NCBI GenBank assembly: GCA_022825265.1
Contig: JAJDXE010000001.1
Span: 62,001 to 126,000, forward strand
Direction: 5' to 3'
DNA from: Dehalococcoidia bacterium
GTDB taxonomy: Bacteria > Chloroflexota > Dehalococcoidia > Bin125
DNA: 64,000 bases
This document shows, one piece after another, positions 1-8,431 of the stretch (position 1 is its first letter; each line of letters begins with the position of its first letter). Below the pieces are notes generated by a model that was given only the letters and a program-made list of their open reading frames with translations, was not told the DNA's origin and did no database searches. The position numbers and the translations under genes are program-made.

Positions 1-657
1 ATCCGTGACTGTTCCCCAGGCGAGCTCACCGCCCTCGTACGGATACGGGCCTGAGGGATACTCCTGAGCAACGTAAGTGTGTGGAGACGGGATCTGGAGG
101 GGATCGCCGATGGCGAGATGGTCCGCACTCTCCAAGTCGTTTGCGGCAGCAAGGGCGTTCACATCTACGCCGTGCAACTCGGCAACATCGACGAGAGTAT
201 CGCCTTCCTTCACGGTGTACCTCTGGGTCAATCGAGATGCCTCATCGAACCGCCGGCGATCCATGTCGACCGCCCTGATGACCTCCCAATGCGACCGTTC
301 CTGATCGGGGACATAGGTGATTGACTGCTGTTCCTCGGCTTCGCGATCAGTGCCGGCGTTGTCAGCTTCAGCTTGTTCGGCCACTTCGTCGTCCCGCAGT
401 TCGTTCTCGGCAATCTCCTGATCCGTGTCTGCTTGAATCCCTTCCTGCTCGGGCAACTGCTGTTCAGCGTCCTCCCCATCTGGGCCGGGTTCAGGCTGCG
501 TCTCCGGATCCTGTTGCTGGGATTGGTCTTCGTCGCGGGGCAGGTACTCGGCTCTCGGCAGCGGTTCGGGATCGGACTGGGCGACGATCGCGAGCCAGGC
601 CGAGGCGGCGATCAGGGCCGCGACCGTCAGAGCGGCGAGGGCGGGCAGGCGGCGCAT
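1..657 (-). CDS. LysM domain protein, membrane-anchored or secreted (3' end outside window)
   Basis: The frame is open from the ATG at 657 to the window edge (219 codons seen, no stop). Residues 5-27 are a hydrophobic signal or membrane anchor after an MRR start. Residues 30-125 are a low-complexity acidic and glutamine-rich linker. Residues 146-190 form a LysM module (YTVKEGDTLVDVAELHGV, then NDL and GDPLQIP), which binds peptidoglycan or related glycans outside the cytoplasm. A catalytic domain such as M23 peptidase could follow beyond the window, but nothing of it is visible. The gene points out of the window, away from the acyl-CoA ligase. LysM assignment is from the motif; the partner domain is unknown. 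Confidence 0.8.
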   Translation of the reverse strand, partial: MRRLPALAALTVAALIAASAWLAIVAQSDPEPLPRAEYLPRDEDQSQQQDPETQPEPGPDGEDAEQQLPEQEGIQADTDQEIAENELRDDEVAEQAEADNAGTDREAEEQQSITYVPDQERSHWEVIRAVDMDRRRFDEASRLTQRYTVKEGDTLVDVAELHGVDVNALAAANDLESADHLAIGDPLQIPSPHTYVAQEYPSGPYPYEGGELAWGTVTD

Positions 658-729
658 GGCGCCACGCTAGAGAGGACGCCCGCTCGCGGTCGTTAAATCA
701 GTCGGTGGAGATGTTGACAGTGTGGGCAA

Positions 730-780
730 GCCTCGGTGGGCGCAAGGCCGACCTGTCGTCGGCCATCCGCTTACCGAGGC
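730..780 (-). terminator. Nested stem-loop after the acyl-CoA ligase gene, possible terminator
   Basis: An 8-bp perfect outer stem (GCCTCGGT at 730-737 with ACCGAGGC at 773-780) encloses a 7-bp perfect inner hairpin (GGCCGAC at 746-752, GTCGGCC at 758-764). It begins 5 nt past the stop codon of the minus-strand ligase gene. There is no T-tract, so intrinsic termination is uncertain; it may instead protect the 3' end. Confidence 0.4.
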
Positions 781-785
781 CTCGC

Positions 786-2357
786 TTAGCCGTTCTTGGC
801 TTCTCCATGGGTTTTGCGAAGGTCGTTCTTCAAGACCTTGCCCATGTGATTTCGGGGCAGGGTGTCGACCACGGCGAGGTAGCTGGGGGCCTTGTAGCTG
901 GCGAGCTGACTCTTGGTGTGGGCGACGGCCTCTTCGAGGCTGAGCGACGCGCCCTCGTGGAGGATGACGCAGGCTTTGACGACTTCGCCCCACTCAAGGT
1001 CGGGCGCGCCGATCACGGCGGCCTCGGCGACGGCCGGGTGACCTTCGAGCACCTGCTCGATCTCGCCGGGGGCGATGTTCTCGCCGCCGCGGATGATCAG
1101 GTCCTTGGTGCGGCCGGTGATGAAGAGGTAGCCCTCGTCGTCGATGTAGCCAACATCGCCGGTGTAGAGGACGCCGTCGCGGATGGCGGAGGCGGTGGCT
1201 TCTTCCTGCTTGAGGTAGCCGCTCATGATGCGGTCGCCGCGGACGCAGATTTCACCCTCTTCGCCGGTCCCGACCGGTTTGTCCGAGGGGTCCATGATCA
1301 GCACTTCGATGTCTGGCATGACCTTGCCGACAGAGCGGAGGCGGTGTTCCTTGACAGCGATCTCGTCAGGAGTCCCATCCAGCCGGTGGTCGTCGGGACC
1401 GAGGAAGGAGATGGTGCTGGTCGATTCCGTCTGGCCGTAGGCGTTCATGAATCCGACATTTGAAGGGAAGACGTCGACAGCGGCGCGGATGACGTCATAG
1501 GGCATCGGCGCGGCGCCGTAGGTCAGCACCTCCAGTGTCTCGCCCTTGAAGTTGGCGAAATGCTCGTCTTCCATGGTCCGCTTGAGCATGGTGGGGACGA
1601 CCATCGAGTGGGTAATGCCGTGCGTGTCGACCGCGTCGATCCAGGCGCCGGGCGAGAACTGCGGCAGAATCACCAGTGTCCGACCACCCCAGACCGACGA
1701 AATCATCGTGGTCGCGCCGGCGATGTGGAAGAGCGGAACTGAGAGCAGGGTCTTGTTGTGCACGCCGGTCGGGTCGGCCATCTCGATGGTGTTCATCGCG
1801 TAGCTGCTGAGGTCGCCATAGGTGACCTGCACGCCCTTGGGCATCGCCGTGGTCCCCGAGGTGTAGATGATCACGGTGGCGTCATGGTCTTCGACCGGGG
1901 CGTATAGGAAGTCGTCTGAGCCCGAGGCCATGAGATCTCGGTAATGCTGTTGGCCGAGCGGGATGTCGTTCTCCATGGCGACGTAGTGCTCGACAGTCGG
2001 GCATTCGTCCTTGATTGCGCGGACGAGGTCTTGGTAACGGTCGGAGACGAAGATCGCCTTGGCCTCAACCGTGTTGATCATGTAGGTCAGTTCTTCGCGC
2101 TTGGCGCGGTAGTTGAGCGGCACGAAGGTGACGCCGAGCTTGGCGCAGGCGTAATAGATGATCACGTACTCGGCCGAATTGACCGACATGACGCCTACGT
2201 GATCGCCATGCGAGAGGCCCAGGCCCTGGAGGGCGTTGGCGAGCACGGTGACATCGGCGGCGAGTTCGGCGAACGTCTTGCTGGTCTCGTCGCAGAGCAG
2301 GGCAACGCGATCGGGGACGTTGGCGGCTGCAATGTCGAGCATGTCGGCAGTGTTCAC
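786..2357 (-). CDS. Long/medium-chain acyl-CoA ligase, AMP-forming (FadD-like)
   Basis: This is a 523-residue class I adenylate-forming enzyme that would activate a carboxylic acid to its acyl-CoA through an acyl-AMP. Visible motifs are the phosphate-binding loop YTSGTTAMPKG (the usual glycine after TT is alanine), YGQTES, YTGDVGYIDDEGYLFITGR and the C-terminal GKVLKNDLR with the catalytic lysine. Length is normal for the family. The start is a GTG at 2357 preceded by AAGGAG about 9 nt upstream. A crotonase gene lies 45 nt upstream on the same strand, so the two are probably co-transcribed and serve acyl-CoA degradation. The exact substrate cannot be read from the sequence. Confidence 0.88.
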   Translation of the reverse strand: MNTADMLDIAAANVPDRVALLCDETSKTFAELAADVTVLANALQGLGLSHGDHVGVMSVNSAEYVIIYYACAKLGVTFVPLNYRAKREELTYMINTVEAKAIFVSDRYQDLVRAIKDECPTVEHYVAMENDIPLGQQHYRDLMASGSDDFLYAPVEDHDATVIIYTSGTTAMPKGVQVTYGDLSSYAMNTIEMADPTGVHNKTLLSVPLFHIAGATTMISSVWGGRTLVILPQFSPGAWIDAVDTHGITHSMVVPTMLKRTMEDEHFANFKGETLEVLTYGAAPMPYDVIRAAVDVFPSNVGFMNAYGQTESTSTISFLGPDDHRLDGTPDEIAVKEHRLRSVGKVMPDIEVLIMDPSDKPVGTGEEGEICVRGDRIMSGYLKQEEATASAIRDGVLYTGDVGYIDDEGYLFITGRTKDLIIRGGENIAPGEIEQVLEGHPAVAEAAVIGAPDLEWGEVVKACVILHEGASLSLEEAVAHTKSQLASYKAPSYLAVVDTLPRNHMGKVLKNDLRKTHGEAKNG

Positions 2358-2402
2358 AGGAGGCTCCTTCGCGCTTGGTTGGACAAGCGAGTGGTCATGC
2401 GG

Positions 2403-3137
2403 TTAACGATCAGACAGTGTATTGGCCAATCGGCGTGCGGTCTGCGCATCCTGCTGGATCGCAGCTGACATAGGCAGATCGAGGCCTCGGCGGATGCTGC
2501 GTTTGACAGCGGCGGTCAGGTCGGGATGGGCTGCGGCGAGTCGGCTGGCAACTGCATCGACGGTTGCGTCGAGGTCGTCGGCTGGAACCACTCGATGCAC
2601 GATTCCCCAGGACTGCGCGCGCTGCGCGTCGATTGGCTCGCCGCTGAGGATTAGACCTCTGGCAGCGCCGGCAGGGGCAATTCGGGGCATCAGTTGGGTG
2701 CCTCCGGCAGAGGGGATGTATCCGAGCGTGACTTCGGGCAGGCCGATTCTTGTGTCCTCAGCAGCGATGCGGAGGTCGCAGTAGAGGGGGAGCTCGACGC
2801 CCGCGCCGAAGCAGAATCCGTGCAGGGCGGCGATGGTCGGGATGGGCAGGTCTTCGAGCAGGGCCCAGAGGTCTCGTTGTCGGCGGGCTTCGCGCGATTC
2901 GTGGAGGGATGGGGCGGTGCCGAACTCGGAGATGTCGGCGCCGGCGGAGAACGCTCGGGGGCCTTCGCCTCGGAAGATGAGGACTCGGACATCGGGATCG
3001 ATGAGCGCGGCGTGGATAAACGTCCAAAGGTCGTCGCGCATCGCCATGTTGATCGCGTTGAGCGCCTCGGGACGGTTGAGGGTGATGGTGGCGATTGCGT
3101 TGGAGGGTTTGTCGTAGAGGACGAGCGGATCGGGCAT
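2403..3137 (-). CDS. Enoyl-CoA hydratase/isomerase family protein (crotonase)
   Basis: The crotonase fold is shown by the oxyanion-hole segments AFSAGADISEFG and FGAGVELPLYCDLRIA and by the acidic pair in GLPEVTLGYIPSAGG. It likely hydrates or isomerises an enoyl-CoA in acyl-CoA breakdown. The start is set at the ATG at 3137 (MPDPLVLYDKP), where family similarity begins. A TTG at 3197 would add 20 residues that look non-coding. The ligase gene follows 45 nt downstream. The 191-bp leader upstream is unusually rich in hairpins. Confidence 0.85.
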   Translation of the reverse strand: MPDPLVLYDKPSNAIATITLNRPEALNAINMAMRDDLWTFIHAALIDPDVRVLIFRGEGPRAFSAGADISEFGTAPSLHESREARRQRDLWALLEDLPIPTIAALHGFCFGAGVELPLYCDLRIAAEDTRIGLPEVTLGYIPSAGGTQLMPRIAPAGAARGLILSGEPIDAQRAQSWGIVHRVVPADDLDATVDAVASRLAAAHPDLTAAVKRSIRRGLDLPMSAAIQQDAQTARRLANTLSDR

Positions 3138-3328
3138 TAGCTGGATCGTAGTGCCAGCAGCGGGCTCGGTACGGGTGTTTGATGTCCGCGAAGGCAACAG
3201 AGCCCTCTGCGTCCTGTTACCAGGTCAGCGAAGGGGGTGCCTTGCCCCAGACTCCACCAAGGAGACAGGCCGCGGCAGCGCTGCAGACGAGGGGGAACAC
3301 CGGTGACCCGCGCTGGCAAACCGGCGGG
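3138..3328 (-). other. Hairpin-rich spacer, possible structured leader or small RNA
   Basis: No gene is credible here. Read on the minus strand the spacer can form at least five successive small hairpins: the self-complementary GCAGCGCTGC, CTCC-TTGGT-GGAG, GGGG-CAAGGCA-CCCC, CCTG-GTAA-CAGG with a GNRA-type loop, and CAGAGGGCTCTG. Another stem (CTGGC...GCCAG) overlaps the stop codon of the gene ending at 3329. It matches no riboswitch or housekeeping RNA that I recognise. Confidence 0.3.
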
Positions 3329-3571
3329 TTAGCGCCAGTCGGGGCGGCGGATTTCGCTTTTGCGGCGGACTTCCCAGAGCCGTTCGATGTCGTCGTTCAT
3401 TTTTTCGTGGAGCGCGTCCATCTCTTCTCGGCCGGGACGCATCTCGCTGGACTTCCAGCGGCGGATGGCCGCCTTGTCGGACTTGTGCAGGTCGACCTCG
3501 TCGAGCATGTGATTGACGACCTGGCTGAAGACTGCCCAGGCTTCTTCGATGTCGAGTTCGACTTTGACCAT
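3329..3571 (-). CDS. Small conserved-looking protein, paralogue of the next gene
   Basis: An 80-residue soluble protein rich in acidic and basic residues, predicted mostly helical, with no signal peptide or membrane segment. It aligns along its whole length with the product of the neighbouring upstream gene (3619-3867). Both share a D-x-EE-x-W start, LD-x-V-x-L near residue 25, an AIR-x-W motif near residue 36, a conserved glycine and methionine, and a VRR near the C-terminus. The pair therefore comes from a tandem duplication. The function is unknown; I recognise no family. Confidence 0.65.
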   Translation of the reverse strand: MVKVELDIEEAWAVFSQVVNHMLDEVDLHKSDKAAIRRWKSSEMRPGREEMDALHEKMNDDIERLWEVRRKSEIRRPDWR

Positions 3572-3618
3572 GATCTTCTTCCCCTCTGCTTGCCTCGTCC
3601 TAGAGTGCTCGGGCTTGC

Positions 3619-3867
3619 CTAGCGAACGGTGCGGTAGTAGTCGCGGCGGCGGACCTGGCGGGTGAGTTCCTCGTCGATCTTGTTGCCGAGCGCCTCATTG
3701 ACGCCGTTAGAGACGGCTTCCATTGCCGCGTTGCCCTCCACGACGGTGGCCCGCCAGTCTCGGATCGCTTTTGCTGCCTCGTCGGACAACTCGACCTGGT
3801 CGAGCACTTGCGCGGTGATCAAGGTCATCAACGACCAGGTTTCTTCTTCATCCAGAATCAGTCGCAT
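3619..3867 (-). CDS. Small conserved-looking protein, paralogue of the previous gene
   Basis: An 82-residue protein that matches the downstream 80-residue protein in length and in the spacing of its tryptophan, leucine-aspartate and AIR-x-W positions. The divergence is wide, so the duplication is old. A crotonase gene ends 47 nt upstream on the same strand, which suggests one transcript. Function is unknown. The shared motif pattern suggests a small helical protein that could form homo- or hetero-oligomers with its paralogue (inference). Confidence 0.65.
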   Translation of the reverse strand: MRLILDEEETWSLMTLITAQVLDQVELSDEAAKAIRDWRATVVEGNAAMEAVSNGVNEALGNKIDEELTRQVRRRDYYRTVR

Positions 3868-3914
3868 CGTTTGGGCCTCCTGTGCGGGATCGGCACCCGC
3901 TGTGTTCGAATGGT

Positions 3915-4622
3915 TCAGGTTCCGCTGAATTGCGGAGCACGTTTGCTGACGAAGGCGTCAACGCCCTCGGCTCGGTCGGCTGTGTCCTGAAGCAGGATCG
4001 TCAGCTCGGTCTCGTAGTGAAGCGCCTGGGCCAACGGCATGTCGAGGCCGTGGCTGATGGCGTCTTTGGCGTAGCGCGTGGCGAGCGGGCCTCGCGACGC
4101 GATTGATCGGGCGATGTCCATCGCAGCTTCCAGTGGGTCGGCGGCGACGGCGTTGACCAGCCCCCAGTCGAGCGCTGTTGCCGCGTCGAGTTCGCCCTCG
4201 AGCATTGCCAGTTGCGTTGCTCGTGACCGACCGATGGCTCGGGTCAGTCGTTGTAGGCCGCCGGCGCGGGGAAACTCCTGCGCGAGTATGTCGAAGCCGA
4301 GAGTGATATCGGAACCGGCGACGCGCAGGTCGGCGGCGAGCGCCAACTCCAGACCGCCACTTCGCGTGGGACCGTCGAGCACTGCGATCGTTGGTTGGGC
4401 GAGATCGGCGAATGACGAGAACAGGTCGCCGAAGGTCGTCGGGCCCTCGAAGCCAGACCAGACTCGGCGATCAGGGTGGAGGATGACTGCCCGGGTGTCG
4501 TCGCTGATGGACTCGCAGACGTCTGCGAGTTGCTGGACGAAGTCGGCGTCAAGCATGACACCGCCGCTGATCGTGGCGATGTCGTCAATTCGCTCGAGGC
4601 TGAGCTTGGAGAGGGCGGGCAT
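3915..4622 (-). CDS. Crotonase-family protein with altered active-site segments
   Basis: A 235-residue member of the enoyl-CoA hydratase/isomerase family. The second oxyanion-hole segment is clear (GGLELALAADLRVAGSDITLGF). The usual first segment (AFSAGxD) is replaced by VWSGFEGPTTF, and the usual PEVxLGxxP segment reads DILAQEFPRAGG. Catalytic residues may therefore differ from classical hydratases, and the protein may be a divergent isomerase, lyase or a non-enzymatic homologue. It sits head-to-tail after the penicillin-acylase gene (32 nt gap) and before the two small paralogues. Confidence 0.75.
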   Translation of the reverse strand: MPALSKLSLERIDDIATISGGVMLDADFVQQLADVCESISDDTRAVILHPDRRVWSGFEGPTTFGDLFSSFADLAQPTIAVLDGPTRSGGLELALAADLRVAGSDITLGFDILAQEFPRAGGLQRLTRAIGRSRATQLAMLEGELDAATALDWGLVNAVAADPLEAAMDIARSIASRGPLATRYAKDAISHGLDMPLAQALHYETELTILLQDTADRAEGVDAFVSKRAPQFSGT

Positions 4623-4654
4623 CCAGTTGATCGTCTCTGTTGCGTCTAAGTCAG

Positions 4655-7087
4655 TCAGTGTACCGAAGCCCTTGGAATGAGCTGCAGACGTTGAACTCGT
4701 CTGGCTGGCGTGGCCTTTGCCGAGGCCTCGATCTCGTCTCGATTGCGGAGCAGCGGCAAGTGCCGGTCCTTGAGCCAGGCGTCGGTCAGTGGTCCGTTGG
4801 CGTGCAGCGGATCGTGGATTTGCTCTCCGGCGAGGGCGAACTGCGCCTCGGGTGGGTCGCTCAGTTTGACGATCAGGCGGAGCGCGGGAATTGCGCTTGA
4901 CGAGTCGAAGTGCCGTAATCCCAGGACTCCGGATTGAGAGATGGTGTCAGCTTCACCGCCGAATGGGAACGGGCCCGGCGAAAGCAGCGAACCGATCACG
5001 GGCGCGTCGGCGAGGCTGTGCTTGAGGATCAATGGTCGGCAGCGACCCCAGGTCCAGGTGGAACGGTCGGGGCCGAACTTGCGCCGCAACACGCGCAGTG
5101 CGTTTGCGTGTGCGTCGGTGAGACGCTGGCGGGCTGCGTCGGAATCAGCGGCGATCCGCTTGAGCGCCCATGAGGTCGCGTGCGCGGCGAAGATGTCCAG
5201 AGTGGGAATCGCCAGCAGCGGGTCCAGGAGTTCCTTGCCGCGTGGCCCCAAGAGGGCGGCCAACTCGAGGCGCCGAAACTCGATCAGCGTGGCGGCGACG
5301 ATTGCGGCCTGGACCGAATCGGCTGCCATCTTGCCGTCCCAGTCGGCGAGCGATTGGTCGGGGATGTGGCTGGCGAACTCGTGTAATGGCAGGGATGTCC
5401 GATCCGCCTGCATCGCAGAGAACGTCTCCGGCGTGTGAGGGGCTGATTGCTCGAGCAACTCGCGGATGCGGGCGGCGCGGGCTGGGTCGAGGTATTCGGC
5501 TCCGAAGCAGCTGTCTTTGAACGGCGCCAACGGCGCGTTGGCGCTGACGACGATTCCTCCGGGTGGATTGACGACATGAGGCAGCTCGTTGGCGCTGAGG
5601 GCCTGGGTCGGCGCGCCGCCGCGATCAATGGGAGCCCAGCCGGCCGCGGGGAAGCGCAGGGCGGCTATGTCTCCGGCGGGGACGTCGGCGCTGACTCGGA
5701 GGCCGACCTGGTGCTTGTCGGCGTAGGCGTAGCAGAGGTTGAAGTCTGCCATGTCGGCAGTGGCGGCGCTGAACTCATCCCAGTTACGCGCGGAGAGCAT
5801 GTCGGCGATGCCGCCGCCGCCGTGCCGGGGTGCGAGGATTCGTGAGTGCAAGGAGATGGCGCGGCTGTCATTCCAGCGGTCGTTGATGTCGGCCGGCAGG
5901 ATGTCGCTGACGATCGGACCGTTGACTGTCGTTCGGAGCTTGATTTGCTCGCTGGGATGGGCTCGGACCTCGATCGTCTCCTGGTGTTCGGAGATGTCTA
6001 GCCAGCCGTCGGGGGTGAGCGATTTCTTGCCGTCGTCGGAGAGCTGTTCGACGACGGCGACGTTCATCGACATCAGAGCGGCGGTCGGACCCCAGGCGAT
6101 GTGGTCGTTGAAGCCCCAGACAATTCCGGGCAATCCGGGAACGCTGGCACCGGCGGCGTTGAACTCAGGGCAGTGCAGGTGGACGAAGTAGGTGTGGGGC
6201 GGCGTGACCGGGTTGAGGTGGGGGTCGCAGGCGAACAGGGGGACGCCGTCCTCGGTGTGGCGTCCGTCGACGGCCCAGTTGTTGGAGGCGCCGTTCTGGA
6301 GTCCGAGCAAGTCCGAGGCGGATTTGGCGGCCTCCTGTAGTGGCGCAGCGAGTTCGGCGTAGGGCGCATCGGGCGGAACGGCGGCGGCCGTCTCAGGGGA
6401 GAGGGGCGGGTCTAACTCGTGCAAGGCATCGAGGCCTGCGACCTCGACGATTCGCGCGCGCATGAGTTGTTGTTCCCAGGCTGGCGTGAGCAAGCAGGAG
6501 AGGAGCTTGCCCCAGGCGATGCTGTCAGATGCCTGCCATGGTCCGATCCGGTCGCCGAGCACCTGCGCCTCGAACGGTCGCGGCGCGCGTGCGATGGCGG
6601 CGTTGATCCCGGCGATGAACGGCCAGAGTTGGTCGCGCTGATCGGCGGATGTCGCTTCCCATGCTGCTTCCGAGGCTCGACCGAAGCCGAGCGTTCGACA
6701 GAAACGATCGACAGGCAACGCCGCCGGACCTGCGATTTCGGCCACGCGACCCATCGCCGCGCGGCGACTCCATTGCATCTGCCAGAGCCGGTCCTGGACC
6801 TGCACGTAGCCGAGGGCGAACAAGGCGTCGTCTGCGGACTCGGCGAAGCAGTGGGGGATGTCGTATCGGTCTCGGATGATCTCGATCGGGGCTTTGATTC
6901 CGGCGACCGTGGTCTTGCCGCGCCGCTTGTGAGTCTGCGGCGCCTGAAGCGCATTGGAGAGGGTCGTACCGGCAAGGGCTCGCAGTAGCGAACCGCCCTG
7001 GCGCAGGGACAGCGATAAGGATCGCCAATCGACACCAAGGAATTGATTGAGGGGTGAGCCGCTCATTCTGTGAGCGTAGGCGGTCAT
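4655..7087 (-). CDS. Penicillin acylase family protein (S45 Ntn hydrolase)
   Basis: An 810-residue precursor of the N-terminal-nucleophile amidohydrolase family, which cleaves N-acyl groups from beta-lactams, acyl-homoserine lactones or other amides. The self-cleavage and nucleophile site is NGASNNWA with Ser268. Upstream is the alpha-chain segment DRYDIPHCFAES and GYVQVQDRLWQMQ; downstream are FACDPHLN and GIVWGFNDHIAWG of the beta chain. No signal peptide is visible, whereas many relatives are exported to the periplasm, so a cytoplasmic location or an unusual export route is possible. Start ATG 7087 is used; ATG 7066 is an equally plausible alternative. The real substrate is unknown. Confidence 0.88.
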   Translation of the reverse strand: MTAYAHRMSGSPLNQFLGVDWRSLSLSLRQGGSLLRALAGTTLSNALQAPQTHKRRGKTTVAGIKAPIEIIRDRYDIPHCFAESADDALFALGYVQVQDRLWQMQWSRRAAMGRVAEIAGPAALPVDRFCRTLGFGRASEAAWEATSADQRDQLWPFIAGINAAIARAPRPFEAQVLGDRIGPWQASDSIAWGKLLSCLLTPAWEQQLMRARIVEVAGLDALHELDPPLSPETAAAVPPDAPYAELAAPLQEAAKSASDLLGLQNGASNNWAVDGRHTEDGVPLFACDPHLNPVTPPHTYFVHLHCPEFNAAGASVPGLPGIVWGFNDHIAWGPTAALMSMNVAVVEQLSDDGKKSLTPDGWLDISEHQETIEVRAHPSEQIKLRTTVNGPIVSDILPADINDRWNDSRAISLHSRILAPRHGGGGIADMLSARNWDEFSAATADMADFNLCYAYADKHQVGLRVSADVPAGDIAALRFPAAGWAPIDRGGAPTQALSANELPHVVNPPGGIVVSANAPLAPFKDSCFGAEYLDPARAARIRELLEQSAPHTPETFSAMQADRTSLPLHEFASHIPDQSLADWDGKMAADSVQAAIVAATLIEFRRLELAALLGPRGKELLDPLLAIPTLDIFAAHATSWALKRIAADSDAARQRLTDAHANALRVLRRKFGPDRSTWTWGRCRPLILKHSLADAPVIGSLLSPGPFPFGGEADTISQSGVLGLRHFDSSSAIPALRLIVKLSDPPEAQFALAGEQIHDPLHANGPLTDAWLKDRHLPLLRNRDEIEASAKATPARRVQRLQLIPRASVH

Positions 7088-7143
7088 AGAATGTTTGCCG
7101 ACGATTTCTCGGTGAAATTGTGATGTCAGCGGAGGAGGCGGCT

Positions 7144-7923
7144 ATGGATCTGGGATTGAAAGGCAAACGAGCGCTGATTACGGGCGCCTCGGAGGGCATT
7201 GGCCTGTACTGCGCGCTGTCATTGGCCTCAGAGGGAGCAGATGTCTCGATTTGCTCGAGGCGTCCTGAGGCGCTGGAACAGGCGGCCGCGAAGATCGAGG
7301 CTGCCGGTGGTGGTCGGGCGCATTGGACGGCTGCGGACCTCGGCGATGCCGACGCCGGGGACCGGGCTGTGGCGGCTGCCGTTGAAGCGTTGGGCGGGCT
7401 TGACATCGTGATCAACAACATGGGGGTCTCGCTGCGGGGCGAAGGCGACGAGGTCTGGCAGGACATGTTCGACCTCAACCTGATGGCCGCGGTTCGTACG
7501 ACGCGTGCAGGGCTTCCTCACCTGGCTGAGGCGGCGTCCGGCGCGGGCGCGGATAGCGCGTCGATCATTCACATCGGCTCGATTTTCGGTCGGGAAGCGG
7601 GCGGATCGGCGCAGTACAACGCGATGAAGGCGGCGATGCACAGTCATGCGAAGTCGCTCGCCCTTGAGCTCGCGCCGCAGAATATCCGTGCCAATGCGGT
7701 GGCTCCCGGATCGATCGCATGGCCTGACTCTCGCTGGCAGACGCGGTATGAGTCCGATCCGGACGGGATCCAGCGCAGCGTGCTGGACACGATCGCGTTC
7801 AATCGCTTTGGTCGGCCGGAAGAGGTGGCGGACGTGGTCGCGTTCCTGGCCTCGCCAAGGGCGAGCTGGGTGACCGGCGCTTGCCTCAACGTCGATGGCG
7901 GGCAGACTCGCTCCAACATTTAG
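7144..7923 (+). CDS. Short-chain dehydrogenase/reductase (SDR)
   Basis: A 259-residue NAD(P)-dependent oxidoreductase. It shows the nucleotide-binding TGASEGIG motif near residue 13, INNMG (the NNAG position), the catalytic serine in HIGSIFG and the YNAMK catalytic Tyr/Lys pair, and ends in a typical GACLNVDGG segment. The ATG at 7144 is chosen because GGAGGAGG lies just upstream; a GTG at 7120 is in frame but lacks this. It is divergent from the penicillin-acylase gene. Substrate unknown. Confidence 0.88.
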   Translation: MDLGLKGKRALITGASEGIGLYCALSLASEGADVSICSRRPEALEQAAAKIEAAGGGRAHWTAADLGDADAGDRAVAAAVEALGGLDIVINNMGVSLRGEGDEVWQDMFDLNLMAAVRTTRAGLPHLAEAASGAGADSASIIHIGSIFGREAGGSAQYNAMKAAMHSHAKSLALELAPQNIRANAVAPGSIAWPDSRWQTRYESDPDGIQRSVLDTIAFNRFGRPEEVADVVAFLASPRASWVTGACLNVDGGQTRSNI

Positions 7924-7957
7924 ACTGGGTGACACGGGGACGAGTCGGGAGGACGTC

Positions 7958-8431
7958 ATGGCCGAGCATCGTTACGAGCACAGTCGCACTCGCCTCGGCT
8001 CGCTGCCGTCTCGCGCTTGGGAGACTATGGGTCCGCGCATGTTGCGTCCCCTGGTCGGCGGGGCGGTTGGCGCGGCGATCGTGGTGCTGTTTCTCGCCAT
8101 CCGCGGCGGCACAGCGGTCGAACTGAACGAGTTGACCGGCACTGCCTGGGGCGGCTGGAGCCGACACGCTGACGTGCATCTGTTGATTGTGGTCAATGCT
8201 GCTGTCGTTGTGGCGATTGCGGTCAACTTCTCGGCTGAGTGGATCCACAACTGGCTGTACATCTCGCTCGCCGTGGTCAGCGCGGGCGTCCTGATCGCGC
8301 TGCGTCAGCTTGCCGAGATTGACGGCGCCGGCGGCAACATCTTGCTGGGGCTGATCGCGTTCTCCCTGCTGGTCGGCGTGCTACTCGCGGCCTGGGACGT
8401 GCGTTCAGTCGGCCGTCGCAGCGGGTACTGA
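7958..8431 (+). CDS. Small integral membrane protein, four transmembrane segments
   Basis: A 157-residue protein with a basic, histidine-rich N-terminus followed by four hydrophobic stretches: near VGGAVGAAIVVLFLAI, LLIVVNAAVVVAIAVNF, WLYISLAVVSAGVLIAL and ILLGLIAFSLLVGVLLA. The start ATG 7958 has GGGAGGA upstream. The last 27 bp overlap the convergent toxin gene. No family is recognised. Confidence 0.7.
   Translation: MAEHRYEHSRTRLGSLPSRAWETMGPRMLRPLVGGAVGAAIVVLFLAIRGGTAVELNELTGTAWGGWSRHADVHLLIVVNAAVVVAIAVNFSAEWIHNWLYISLAVVSAGVLIALRQLAEIDGAGGNILLGLIAFSLLVGVLLAAWDVRSVGRRSGY

Noticed and set aside
321..1463. 380-codon plus-strand ORF
   Set aside because: It is a shadow of the LysM and acyl-CoA ligase genes on the minus strand, with arginine-rich, low-complexity composition.
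3181..3310. Possible 4.5S/SRP RNA on the plus strand (CTGTTACCAGGTCAG resembles E. coli 4.5S)
   Set aside because: The match stops after 15 nt; the invariant GGAA loop and AGCAGCC side are missing.
7120..7143. GTG at 7120 as start of the SDR gene
   Set aside because: The GGAGGAGG ribosome site lies between it and ATG 7144, which also fits the family start.
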